Of a stretch of 64,000 nucleotides of DNA, positions 1 to 12,400 are shown piece by piece (the first letter of the stretch is position 1; each line of letters opens with the position of its first letter). The DNA is taken from assembly GCF_964204645.1 (NCBI RefSeq), contig NC_134025.1, forward strand, positions 310,001-374,000. The letters are read 5' to 3'. The DNA is from Tubulanus polymorphus. Its lineage: Eukaryota; Nemertea; Palaeonemertea; Tubulaniformes; Tubulanidae. A program made the translations under genes and the position numbers. The notes under the pieces are model-generated. The model saw only the letters and a program-made list of their open reading frames with translations. It ran no database searches and was not told the DNA's origin.

Positions 1-417
1 AACGTGCGTGACAGTAGCGCGGGAACAGACACGAAACCCGGGAAAAAGACAGCACGGTTTCGAGGAAATAAGCACGAAAGCGAATTAGCAGGATGTATAC
101 TCGGGGAGCCTTAAATGAATAACTCAATATCAGTAAGCACGAACCACTGACTGGCGCACGTTCCGTATTGACTACAGATTGAGGGCTGAAGAAACTGTCT
201 TTATCACCGCGCCGTGTGCTCGCAGTGTGCGCTGTGGCACACGCCCTTTCATCATTAAAAAATAACTCAGTGCGACGGCACTGACTGATGAAATAATACC
301 TTAACAACAGTAACACATTTTGAATTCGACACCGGTATTCATCCAACTATATCTGAACTGATTCCCGAATTCAAAATCAAACCCCAGTTTCTTGTTGCTG
401 GTAGGTCAACCATCAGT

Positions 418-522
418 ATCATTGATACTGGTGAGGGCTAGTGGAGTTGACACGGGTGAGGGCTAGTGGACTTGATACTGGTGAGGGCTAATGGAGGGTG
501 AGGGCTGGTGGAGTTGATACGG
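418..522. repeat. Short minisatellite, about 4 units
   Basis: Imperfect tandem units of roughly 28-30 bases share the core GGTGAGGGCTAGTGGA, and the last units are degenerate. Confidence 0.75.
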
Positions 523-1148
523 GTTAGACATGCGTGTCTAACTATAAAACTTAACATTAACCTCTGTAAAGTTGAAGCCTTTTAACAAACTGCAGACTCG
601 TTCTAGTCACGAATTCTCCAGTTCCCGGATGGCGCCATAAGATCGCCGATTTTTTATTCATGCACACGACAGAATATCGTGATATAGCAAAATTCATAAA
701 TCGAGCTGATATTGTTGGCGCAGGCGCAGGCTGCTGCTGCTGCTGCTGGGATAGAGGGGATGAATGATGTATGGTTGGTATAATTACACTACAGTTAATT
801 GTCTCGCAGATTAGCATAGAACGACACGCAATGTATTCATTAGGTAACATACACCCCCACGCCCTAACACCCCTCCCCGCGCCCTCTCACTCCCTCCCCG
901 TGTATAACACACGTCTCCCGAAACGATTCATACTTCAAAACGTCATCAATCGCAATTAAACCACGATTCATCATCAGAAAAATTATCGATAATTATTGAG
1001 GAAGAAAACTCGTTCCTTTTACAGATAGTTGAAACAGCGACGTGGGAGGCATAGACTCCGCGTGGAACAGCTATATCAGACCTAATGAGAAACTGTCATT
1101 AGAAACTGATGTAAATCAGATAATGATAGCGGTATTGTTACAGTGGAT

Positions 1149-1400
1149 CACACCTGACTGGTCACCGGTACCACACCTGACTGGTCACCGGTTACCACAC
1201 CTGACTGATCACCGGTAACCACATCTCACTGGTCACCAGTCACAACCACACTGACCAGATAAACCAACAAACTCTATCAGTGGTGTATGGTCCAGTGGTT
1301 AGCGTGTTAGGCCGACATGCTGGAGGCCGCGGGTTCGAGTCCTGCTAGGGTTAGGGTTATGGGAGAGCTAGGGTTTGGGTTAGCGAGGTTAGGTCACTGA
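1149..1400 (+). mobile_element. tRNA-derived SINE with 5' VNTR
   Basis: About four tandem units with the core CACACCTGACTGGTCACC (1,149-1,245) are followed by a tRNA-like head. The head has an A-box (TGGTCCAGTGGTTAG, from 1,288) and a B-box (GGTTCGAGTCC, from 1,332), and G/T-rich sequence with TAGGGTTAGGG follows. The same VNTR plus tRNA-head arrangement recurs at 25.77-26.06 kb, so this is a repeated composite element and not a functional tRNA gene. Confidence 0.65.
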
Positions 1401-1748
1401 TGTCGCATTTTTGGTTCTGGTTTTGCCTTGAAGATACAATTTTTGTAAAAGATTTCTGTTTTGGAATAAAGAACAGCCTGAGCTAAACCGGGTTCAAACA
1501 GCCCGAGCCGAGTGTGTATAAGGAGTAGTAGTTGTTTGTTGGTAGTGATTGTAGTCATGTAATAGTTAGTAATTCAAGTCATGTATCGCTATTAGTACAG
1601 TGATTGAATCGCAGAAAGGCATTCAGTCGATCATTTTATTAAACCAGACCGATGTCGACTGGTTACAAATGCGTTCGCGGACAAGTAACGTTTACTGATG
1701 AGCTGAGAATGTTTAATACCGCCGGGTCTCGGGGAATCTCAGGACCCG

Positions 1749-1921
<173 letters not shown>

Positions 1922-2507
1922 GAAATAAAATCTGATTCTTTCTGATTCGATCAATTTAGTCGTTTAACGTGCGCGAATAAAACAGTCATATAACACACAT
2001 AAAACATTACCGAGTTTTCATAACCTCGCTTTCCAGGGGTGAGTCTAGTACGGTAGTGGCAAGTGAGGGCGTACAGTGGCTGCCCGGCCGCCCGGCCGCC
2101 CGCAGGGGGTGATCTCACATTGATCATCGGTACACACGCAACTGTGTCACTGTCGGGTTTTGAAGGTGATGTTTATCAGCAGGAAAGCTTTTAGCTGATT
2201 ACCGACACAACTAGCTATCAATATTTTTCATTAAATTTACATTTGTAGCCGCACCGCAGACGGGGTTGAAGCTATAGGCCTGCGGGCTACTCTCTCCATC
2301 TACCAGACCGGTTTCAGGGGTCTAACAGTCTCTCAGCTATCCGTTAATCGATGTATCTCATATTCATTTCGTCATCAATTAGATTTAGGTGACAAAATTA
2401 CGTGATAAAACTACGGATGATAGAAGCGCCGTTAACAGATAACTGATTGAGGAAAGTGAAAAAAATATTCAATGATTTGTCGTTAAGTTTCATATAAGAA
2501 TGAAAAT

Positions 2508-2740
2508 AGTCCGAAATGTTTCCTAGAACTCTGATGGTTTCAACGTTTCGACCGAGTGATCATTTATTGTCATCTTCACAGATATATACAACTTAATTAC
2601 AATTCAGAACAAAGAATCTACAAATTTAACATCAATGAAACAAGGAAACATTTCTGACTTTTTCAAATTCTTAGATTGGGATTTTATATGTCTTTACAAC
2701 ACGTATTCACAGTGTTTCATCAATGGTTATTCGTTAACCA
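2508..2740. repeat. Dispersed foldback-like repeat family member
   Basis: The segment starts with GTCCGAAATGTTTCCT and later has the inverted counterpart AGGAAACATTTCTGAC. It ends with a block reading TCTTTACAACACG ... GTGTTTCATCAATGG. Related copies are visible at 3,110-3,240, 22,150-22,320, 23,630-23,850, 27,305-27,480, 43,430-43,530 and 51,808-51,900. The shared pieces are ACGTT(G/T)..., GGAAAYATTTC and TCTTTACAACAC. I do not recognise the family. It carries no coding sequence. Confidence 0.55.
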
Positions 2741-3639
2741 GGTTCACAACTTGAGTGTTGTTTTTCACATATGATTAAGTCAAAGAGTCAGAGATCAGAG
2801 ACAGAGACAAGAGATGAGGGTTTGAATAGAATCACTGATGTCACATACAGTCAGTCAGTAGCTGTACACCTGGTGATCATACTATTATACTTTAAAGTCG
2901 AGTACGTGCTCCAAACATCTGTCGCCCGCAACTAACGTCGTCATTGTCGATTGTCATATCAACTTTTTTTTTCGTTCTGTCGAAGATGTTTTAATTTCGA
3001 CACGATTGACACGTGACCTGTTGTGCGTATCAGCACCTGTTATCGATGACGTCATCAGACAGGTCATCAGTCTCAAACTATAGCATACACATCAAAATAC
3101 GAGTACAATGTAGTTCCAGTATTCCTGAAGAAACGTTGAATAAACTATCATCAACTCGAGGAAATATTTCAGACTCTTCTGTGAAGGGATTTTGAATTTG
3201 TCTCCATAACACGGACTCAGAGTGTTTCATCAATGTTATAAACTTCATCATTGTACACGAACTAATTGTAATTGCGAGTCAAACTGTGGAACTGTTTCCA
3301 CACCTTTACGAAATAGATATATCAAAATACTTGACACGGTAAACCAGTCTAGATTCGAATACTTGAAACCAAGCTTATCATCATTAAACATTGATCCTTC
3401 GTCATCAAACAACTCATATTTTATAAACTAGCAATCTATCAAATAGAATCATAAAACAGGGCAAATGATTTATCAATAAAACTTCGTTTAGAAATTGAGG
3501 TCATCGATGGAAACAGAATCGTTTAAAAAATGTTGGCAATTTGACGAGTGACATAAAAGTTTCAGTTTTCGTGATCAGAAATGAAATAGAAAGAATAGTA
3601 AAAATATAGACATGAATCATAGAGATTACGAAGTAAACA

Positions 3640-4112
3640 GGGGTCAGGTAAACAGGGGTCGGGTAAACAGAGGTGAACGGGGAGAAAGTAAACAGGGAGA
3701 GGAGAGGTAAACATGGGGAGAGGTAAACATGGGGAGAGGTAAACATGGGGTAGAGGTAAAACAGGGAGGGGTAAACAGGGGAGAGGTAAACAGGGGGAGA
3801 GGTAAACATGGGGAGAGGTAAACATGGGGTAGAGGTAAAACAGGGAGGGGTAAACAGGGGAGAGGTAAACAGGGGGAGAGGTAAACATGGGGAGAGGTAA
3901 ACATGGGGTAGAGGTAAAACAGGGAGGGGTAAACAGGGGAGAGGTAAACATGGGGAGAGGTAAACATGGGGAGAGGTAAACATGGGGTAGAGGTAAAACA
4001 GGGAGGGGTAAACAGGGGAGAGGTAAACAGGGGGAGGGATAACAGGGGGAGAGGTAAACAGGGAGGTAAACAGGGGGAGAGAGGTAAAACAGGGGGAGAG
4101 AGGGAAAGAGAA
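3640..4112. repeat. G-rich minisatellite
   Basis: Units of about 14-17 bases, of the type GAGAGGTAAACATGGGG or GAGAGGTAAACAGGGG, are arranged in a higher-order pattern of about 65-70 bases. The plus strand is purine rich with regularly spaced runs of three to five G. The long Pro/Leu-rich minus frames across it are repeat artefacts. Confidence 0.9.
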
Positions 4113-4799
4113 GCATTAATGAGATATGATGAAACACACTCAGCGGCAGTCGCCTGCTGCTCATCATATATTCAACTCCAGTCCCAAAACCTAAGCTCAA
4201 GTCGATGCCAAGACATGCGAAGCATTGCTAATTATGACTTTGCATGCAAGTCAGCGATAAGCCGGAGTTTATTTGATTTTTTGGTATCAGTAGAATAGGT
4301 CCCTGCTTGCATGACAAGAATCAGGCTAGAGAAATAACCAGTCTAGTTCATGACAAGTAATGGCCAACTGGCATGCAATGTATTATAGGCAGATTATTGT
4401 AGATCCATTATTCAGTGCTTCAACACGGAATGTTTCCACGCAGTTCCGCACGAAACGCAATTAATGCAGATTTATTCCCTCATTTACAACTATCCAGAAA
4501 AAAACTTCACAAACTTTTGTCGTCGTCGTCGTCGTCATCGCGGAGTAGAAGCAGTAACACGAAATCCATATACAAAACACTATTGATTACACATGGAATA
4601 TCATAACACTACCCCCCTCCCCCCAGCTCCCCTCCTCCCCACGATTGCTGTACTCTGATGCAGTCAATTTAATTAAATGTTTTTTTGCTCGCAGCAAATT
4701 TAATTTCACTGCGACAGATTTAAAGCTACGGGGCCTCGAGATTTAAAACATCATCTCAGGCAGCTACAATTCACTGTTTGTATACAGTTCCGGTAATGG

Positions 4800-4972
4800 T
4801 TGTATGCGGCCCTGGGACACTGTGCGGGGCCCTGGGACACTGAGCGGGGCACTAGGACACTGTGCAGGGCACTAGGACACTGTGTAGTGCCACGCAGAGC
4901 CCACCAGTCCCACTCACCAGTCCCACTCACCGGTTCCACTCACCAGTCCCACTCACCGGTTCCACTCTAATC
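4800..4972. repeat. Two adjacent short tandem arrays
   Basis: Four to five units built on CCCTGGGACACTGTGCGGGG are followed directly by about five 15-base units of the type CCAGTCCCACTCACC or CCGGTTCCACTCACC. Confidence 0.75.
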
Positions 4973-5779
4973 AGTAAAACATCCCGAAGATATAAAACAT
5001 ACATCGATATAAATTGACAAGTTTTTGTAACTATGAAGAAACTGAAGAGAACGACATTTATTCATTCATTTTCGCTGCCGGCAAAATCCACATCATTTCT
5101 TTAGTAATTATTCGTAGTTTTTTTTCGCCTCATTCTTGAAGAAACAAGACACAAAATAGAGACGGGTTTCTCTTTCATGCGAGGTGTGGCTTAAGGCGAA
5201 TGCGTGGAGAAAGCTGGTAACAAGATAATTGTCAGTGCCTAGCCATCAGCAACACTGTCTGTACGTTCATCATATCAAAGCGAAGTTACCATTGATAGAA
5301 GAGATCAATGCTATAGCTACGGGCGAGAACCACTACTCATAAATATTGAACACTCGACTAATTTCATAAAATCGTTGCTCGCTGCTACACGACGCTGATA
5401 GGCACAGTTAGACGGCTTCAAAGTTTCCACGTTTTACTTCAAAGTGCTTTCACAGAATTTCAGTATAAAGGGAAAACATAGTAAAGAAGAAATGAATAGA
5501 AGATAAAATGATGTACAGGTTACTACTCTTCTTTCTGCTCTTTTTTCTTAATTCTGTCGCTCTCTTTTTCTCCTCTTTTCTTATCATCATCATCGTCACT
5601 CTCCTCGCGATAACAGATAAAACACTCTCTCATTATTCTTAAGATGTAAAAAATAATCTTGATTTGAAATAAACAGATGACACATCATTTACTGTCACCC
5701 GAATAAACTACCGTTATCACAATACAGTCTCACTGTTGTCACCTCAAATTACTTCTTTTTTAATGAGTTAAATCACAAC

Positions 5780-5907
5780 TGAAACTGGATCCAAAACTGC
5801 GGAACTGGATCCAGAAATGTGGAACTGGATCCAGAAATGTGGAACTGGATCGGAAACTGTGGAACTGTAGCTGCTGCTGCTGCTGCCGCTGCTGCTGCCG
5901 CTGCTGT
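5780..5907. repeat. GGAACTGGATCC minisatellite plus (GCT)n
   Basis: Four 20-base units with GGAACTGGATCCAGAAATGT are followed by an imperfect GCT/GCC run (5,870-5,905). The same GTGGAACTGGATCC motif is scattered as single copies through introns across the window. Confidence 0.8.
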
Positions 5908-6739
5908 ATTGAACCATGGTTTAAATTTGAGTTGAAACATTTGAAATGAATTATAGAATAAATATGACTGCATGCCCGGGATGAGGTAGCAATAATTAGT
6001 TGTTATGTCATCAGTAATGGTTGCGTTGTATCGGTGTAAAAACCATTTAACTACGAGTTAAACATTAATTTCTGCATCACATTAGATATGAAATCGTGAA
6101 TATATAAGAAACGTGAATAATTACGAGATGAGACATAAATTGAGGAAGGTTTGCATGAGATACGTGGTAAATAGTATAATCGCATGACTGCGGGTAATTT
6201 ACGAGTAGAACCCTGAGCTATGTGTGTCGTGTGTGTCGTGCATGCTTAATCACAATTGGCAAATTCACTTTGAAGTTAGTTACATTTTCATTGTTCAATA
6301 GAGTTAATGGTTAGAGGACTGAATTCATACACATGTGACACCCCACACCCTTAATAGTAATCACGTACACCCCTCTCTCTCCCTTTCCCCTCTCTCCTAA
6401 AAAGTTATGAAACTAAATTTTCCACAATAATTCAACATAAGTATTAATTGAAAAACTGCTTAAATTCATGTACAATTGTTGTGTAAAAAACGATCAAATA
6501 AAAATCTCATAAACTTTATCTATAATATCATAGAAAGGCTGCAGTTGATTATTAGTAACACTGCGACTTTCAGAAGCTGCAGTTGCTCACAAGTTGTTTA
6601 AAGTTAACAAGTTTGAAGTTGACTATTATCTGCAACTGCAGCCCGTGGACTGGGTGAATGTTTATTGGGCCTAGCAGCACACGGGTTTAAGTCATGTCAA
6701 GCAAAAAGGATTTAAATTTCAGATGTTGTTTGCACATAG

Positions 6740-6743
6740 TCCG

Positions 6744-6781
<38 letters not shown>
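6740..6781. repeat. (GCT)n microsatellite
   Basis: About 13 perfect GCT units. It is one of several CTG/CAG-type runs (also 730-747, 1,750-1,865, 5,870-5,905, and 14,395-14,414, where it encodes poly-Ala). Confidence 0.9.
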
Positions 6782-7629
6782 GGTGAGAGGGGTAGCCTTT
6801 AGGGAACGCCACTAGCATCCACCACAAAATAGAACTTACTATTCTAATGAAACAATACAGACTTAATCTGATTTCATTTGATTTGCCTCGAGCTCAATAC
6901 GAATTTAATCCTAACATTAATGATAACTAAAAGCAGTCTATTGATGAGCCTAAGGGTCGGGGCCAGTAGTTTGCCCGGTATGAACCCGTAGGTGTAGCCC
7001 GCAGATACATACTCTACTCACAAGTCACATGCCCCGAAGATAAACTATGATCATTGATAACTGGTCATACACGGCCCGACGACGCCCACCCGCCCGCCCC
7101 CGGAGTTAAATACCACAGCTTCGGGCAAACACTACACAATAACATGAAAGAACAGCCGAGGGAAAATTCCCACTTAAGAAATTGTTGCGAGTGAATTTTT
7201 TCCAATCTGGGATCGGTTGACTCCACTTCTAAACCGAGCTCCGACAAGACACGGACAAGACACAGACAAGACTACCGGAAATAGTAGTTTTATCGAGAAT
7301 GAACTAGAAATGATCGTGATTTTAAGAGTATTTTGATATTTTTAATAGTTGAGGGATAGAAACAAGTTGTATCAAGTAGAAGGGGCTGACAGCGTTTTAT
7401 ATTTAACTGTTAAACAGTAAGACTAGAGAAACATTAATTGTATTTATATTGTGTTTGTGTGAATATGAATTGATTTTAAGAATGAGCGACGTGTCAATCA
7501 GTGAATAGATCTGCTGGAGAGAGGAGAGAGGGAGAGAGGGAGGGAGGGGGAGATGGGGGTTTAGGGGGGAAGCGTGATTATAAAATCTTTCAAGTCACGT
7601 ATGAGTAATAAAATCAACAATATACACAA

Positions 7630-7870
7630 ACTGTGACAACTGCATCACCAGCACCAGCTACCAGTAGCAGCACCAGCTACCAGTAGCACCAGCACCAGCT
7701 ACTACTTCCTTAAATAGCAGGACCTACTTTCACAGTTCTCGGTTAAGATTTATCTCTAAATCTAGAACTGTGGAACCGCATCCAGAAGAGTGGAACTGAG
7801 TCCAGTAACTGTGGAACTGAGTCCAGAACTGTGGAACCGAGTCCAGAACTGTGGAACTGGTTCCTGTATA
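7630..7870. repeat. Short imperfect repeats
   Basis: Imperfect units of ACCAGCTACCAGTAGCAGC (7,645-7,700) are followed by four units with GTGGAACTGAGTCCAGAACT (7,765-7,865), another member of the dispersed GTGGAACTG motif. Confidence 0.7.
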
Positions 7871-8157
7871 CTATCAGTAGGGTTAGATTTAGTTTTAGGG
7901 TATAAGATATTTGGGTTAGTTCACCTGAGTTTGGAGTCGCTCCAACACTGTGATAGATGTGTTGTGTAGTATGTAATTAACTGAGAGGGTGAGAGGGAGA
8001 GAGAGAGAGATGTGAGTTTGGTGTCTCCTGCTTGATTAGTTAATGCCTAGGGCTGATACATTACTAGGTACTATACCCACAGGGCACGCATGAAAACCAA
8101 TAGACACTAGTCACTGACACACAAGCTTAACTAGCCTCAGGATTCAAACTGCTTCTC

Positions 8158-8270
8158 TTCACTGAGGAGAGCAGGGAGTGGGAGGAGGGGAGTGGGGAGT
8201 GAGAGACAGGGAGTGGGGTCTGGAGGGGAGGGGGAGAGGCCTGGAGGGGAGGAGAGGGCCTGGACGGGAA
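8158..8270. repeat. Purine-rich imperfect repeat
   Basis: GGGAGTGGGGAGTGAGAG and GGCCTGGAGGGGAGG-type units. A second short array of GGATATGGGTGGAT units lies at 8,553-8,612. No gene is evident around either array. Confidence 0.7.
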
Positions 8271-9467
8271 GAATCAATGTACACTACTCTGAATGATGAA
8301 TGAATGATGAGATTTTGACATGAACAATCGACATTTATCATTTACTGATAGGATCGTCATGGTGATCAGTCACGTCATTGTAGTGGGTCGTCACGGATAC
8401 ATCATCAGTATCGGTATCAGTCATCTGTGTTTCATCAGATGCTGAACCGTGAGAATCTACCACTTACCCCGACCCCCAACCCCGACCCCAAAATAAAATA
8501 ATTTCTCTCTTTTGATAATAAAAAAGCTATTTATTCCATAACACAGTATTGAGTGGATATGGGTGGATAAGAGTGGATATGGGTGGATATGAGTGGATAT
8601 GGGTGGATATGGGTAGAGGAGTCTGATATCCTCACAATTATTACTAATGATTTATAGATACATAGTTTACGCAGTGTGAACTCCATGGTAACAGAAGAGA
8701 TCTCCGTGGTTACGCAATCCCAGATATTCATTGTTTTATGAAAATAGTTGCTACAAATTTCTGAAGTTTTGACGATCATTTCTCAACCCACCTGCCAGAG
8801 CTCACTATATTCCACATGATTCTACTGCACTAACAGGATCCAGGGGGTGTTTATTGCCCAAATACGGTCGAAAATTCAGAGCAACGTTTGACATTTTGCA
8901 TTGAAATAAAGCTGTTCATTCACAATGACTCTGACAGAAATAAACAGCACATTACTGATCTAAAATTGACCGGTTTCACTACTAGAATACCGGGAGTGCA
9001 GCCCTCAATTTATCTTCCATCACTGTCTGACGATGGATTCAACAGTTTATTTTCTAAAATGCAATTTCTCTCTGTAATATTTCTAATGCTCCAAATGCAG
9101 GTTGTGTTCTGCACATTTCTAGTATTTCTCTTTTGTTTCACATTGTAAACTATTTTCTGTTTCTATTGTTTCTCAGACTCTGTAAGTTTTATTGCATGTA
9201 TTTGTGCTACGTGAGCTTATTTTCCATGCAGCATTTACATTAAAGAACAAGATCATCAGGACTTCAGTCCTTACACAAAACTGTGGTAAAGTGTGAATGC
9301 AATAACTGACTACAACTATTAAACATCGTTAGTTAAAAATATATAACCGTTATATGTTAAAATCTAATTAAATCAAACTAAATCATTAATTTTATCAACT
9401 GCTTTGGTTAGAAAACTAACTACTTCTTCGCCATCTATGAGAATTTTAAGGAACTAAAATAACTTAC

Positions 9468-12400
9468 CTCGCAGCTGGTTGATAAAGAGTTCTCTTATCC
9501 GCAGGCGCCATCTTTTGGGATTCGATTTCATTAAGAGATTTTGGTGATTGATGAGCGAGAATCTCAGTGAATAAACGTCCAGCTATGGATTATAGTTACA
9601 TTCATACATTCTTACAACATTTCAAAACAATCCTACATTTAAACATGTCAGAATTATTTCCAGTGGAAACAATTCACTCAGGGTGGAAAACAATCCACTC
9701 AGGTGGAAACAATCCAGTGTTCAATTTATGAACCTCTTGTTTTCTAATGGGGGTATTTATTACATTCAAAGGTTTTTTGGCTTAAATAAAAATGAAAACA
9801 GAATCAATGCTTTCAAAAATGTTGACAATAACATTGGATCTTTTGACTTGAGAGTGATATCTCTGAGTTGGATGGTACAGTGGACTCCTCTCAAGTCGGA
9901 TCTTTTGACTTGAGAGTGATATCTGAGTTGGATGGTACAGTAGACTCCGCTCAAGTCAGATCTATTGACTAGAGAGTGATATCTGAGTTGGATGATACAG
10001 TAGACTCCGCTCAAGTCAGATCTTTTGACTTGAGAGTGATATCTGAGTTGGATGATACAGTAGACTCCGCTCAAGTCTGATCTTTTGACTTGAGAGTGAT
10101 ATCTGAGTTGGATGGTACAGTAGACTCCGCTCAAGTCTGATCTATTGACTTGAGAGTGATATCTGAGTTGGATGGTACAGTAGACTCCGCTCAAGTCAGA
10201 TCTATTGACTTGAGAGTGATATCTGAGTTGGATGGTACAGTAGACTCCGCTCAAGTCTGATCTATTGACTTGAGAGTGATATCTGAGTTGGATGATACAG
10301 TAGACTCCGCTCAAGTCTGATCTATTGACTTGAGAGTGATATCTGAGTTGGATGGTACAGTAGACTCCGCTCAAGTCAGATCTATTGACTTGAGAGTGAT
10401 ATCTGAGTTGGATGGTACAGTAGACTCCGCTCAAGTCGGATCTTTTGACTTGAGAGTGATATCTGAGTTGGATGGTACAGTAGACTCCTCTCAAGTCGGA
10501 TCTATTGACTTGAGAGTGATATCTGAGTTGGATGATACAGTAGACTCTGCTCAAGTCAGATCTATTGACTTGAGAGTGATATCTGAGTTGGATGGTACAG
10601 TAGACTCCTCTCAAGTCGGATCTATTGACTTGAGAGTCATATCTGAGTTGGATGATACAGTAGACTCCGCTCAAGTCAGATCTATTGACTTGAGAGTGAT
10701 ATCTGAGTTGGATGATACAGTAGACTCCGCTTAAGTCGGATGTTTTGACTTGAGAGTGATATCTGAGTTGGATGGTACAGTAGACTCCTCTCAAGTCTGA
10801 TCTATTGACTTAAGAGTGATATCTGAGTTGGATGATACAGTAGACTCCGCTCAAGTCGGATCTATTGACTTAAGAGTGATATCTGAGTTGGATGGTACAG
10901 TAGACTCCGCTCAAGTCGGATCTATTGACTTAAGAGTGATATCTGAGTTGGATGGTACAGTAGACTCCGCTCAAGTCGGATCTATTGACTTAAGAGTGAT
11001 ATCTGAGTTGGATGGTACAGTAGACTCCGCTCAAGTCGGATCTATTGACTTAAGAGTGATATCTGAGTTGGATGGTACAGTAGACTCCGCTCAAGTCGGA
11101 TCTATTGACTTAAGAGCGATATCTGAGTTGGATGGTACAGTAGACTCCGCTCAAGTCGGATCTATTGACTTAAGAGTGATATCTGAGTTGGATGGTACAG
11201 TAGACTCCGCTCAAGTCGGATCTATTGACTTAAGAACGACATCTGAGTTGGATGGTACAGTAGACTCCGCTCAAGTCTGATCTTTTGACTTGAGAGTGAT
11301 ATCTGAGTTGGATGATACAGTAGACTCCGCTCAAGAGTCTGATCTATTGACTTGAGAGTGATATCTATATACAGTCTATCGGGTGATATTAATATTGATG
11401 AATAAGTATGATACATACATGATTGTTGAGTTTGAGTTTGTTTAGATGGAGATGTACTGGTATAAACAGCAGGTTGAGGAGGTCTAGTCCGTGGTGCCGG
11501 TGTATTCAATGGTGATTCTATATCCTCATCAGTAACAGTAGAATCAGATGAATAATGTTTATTTCTGCCGCTCATGCTGCTCGTGTTGTTGGTTGTGTAT
11601 TGACGACTGGAGGCTGTTGTATGGTGACGTGATGAAGGTCGTGTTCTACTCATACCAATAAACTGTGCCTGAAATCCAACAGTTCAAATCAGAACAATTC
11701 TTCACAGCTATATCTGTACAGCCAGGGCTGGGTTTGGGAGGGTATTTTTGGGGATCACTTTGGGGAAGATTTTGGGTCTTTTTTGTCAACTCAGAGATTG
11801 TTAAACCTGCAAATTTGACACTCATCCTAAAAATAGCTGCATCTTTTCAAAAATGAGGAACTCTTCTTGCGACCTACAGGCTTGACTGCTTTATCCAAGA
11901 GAAAACCTTCCTTATCTTTTCAGCCCCAGCCTCTATTTTCCTAGAGCTGATTTAGGTCTTATAAAGATGCAATTTGTCTCTTAAAGAACCCAGGTCCACA
12001 AATGTCAGTTAAAACAATGCCGGATATGAACTGATTGAGTCAAATTAGTCCAAAAGCAGCAATTCATTAATACCGAACAATAAACATGTATTGAAATGAT
12101 TCACTGTAATTTTACCTGTTGTAAGTCAAATTGTTTCTCCTGCATTTTCTCCAAATAATCCAATCGTTTTTGAGTTAAATCGTTCAGTTGTTTTTCTAAT
12201 TCATTCATTCTGAATTCATCTCTTTCCGAAGTCGGTAAATTTTTCTCCTCAGCGTTTGAAAGTTTTGTCATAAAATCGGCGAGTTTAGTTTCTAAATCGT
12301 GTTGAGCCTTTAAAATATACACAAAACAATAACTTATTACAAATAACATCATCAGGTTTCAGTGAGGAGTCATCCTTAGTGAATGGGCGCGAGGAAATTG

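Noticed and set aside
1287..1345. Functional tRNA gene (also at 25,885, 20,890 and 56,136)
   Set aside because: A and B boxes are present, but the acceptor stems do not close and the copies carry repeat-family flanks. They fit SINE heads better.
3501..4298. Pro/Leu-rich minus frames and a Gly/Arg plus frame
   Set aside because: They fall within the G-rich minisatellite, and several overlapping frames are open at once.
5509..5643. 45-codon hydrophobic plus-strand frame
   Set aside because: It results from a pyrimidine-rich tract, with no neighbouring exon or conservation evidence.
8888..9148. 86-codon plus-strand frame
   Set aside because: It has no splice, homology or composition support, and it lies just beyond the last exon found for the minus-strand gene.
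9766..11280. Open frames of 342, 154 and 134 codons
   Set aside because: They arise from the 60-base array inside an intron of the TALPID3-like gene. The unit length is a multiple of three and simply lacks stops.
9839..11370. CRISPR-like array
   Set aside because: Repeats are directly adjacent with no unique spacers, and the host is an animal. The same holds for the 30-bp and 40-bp arrays.
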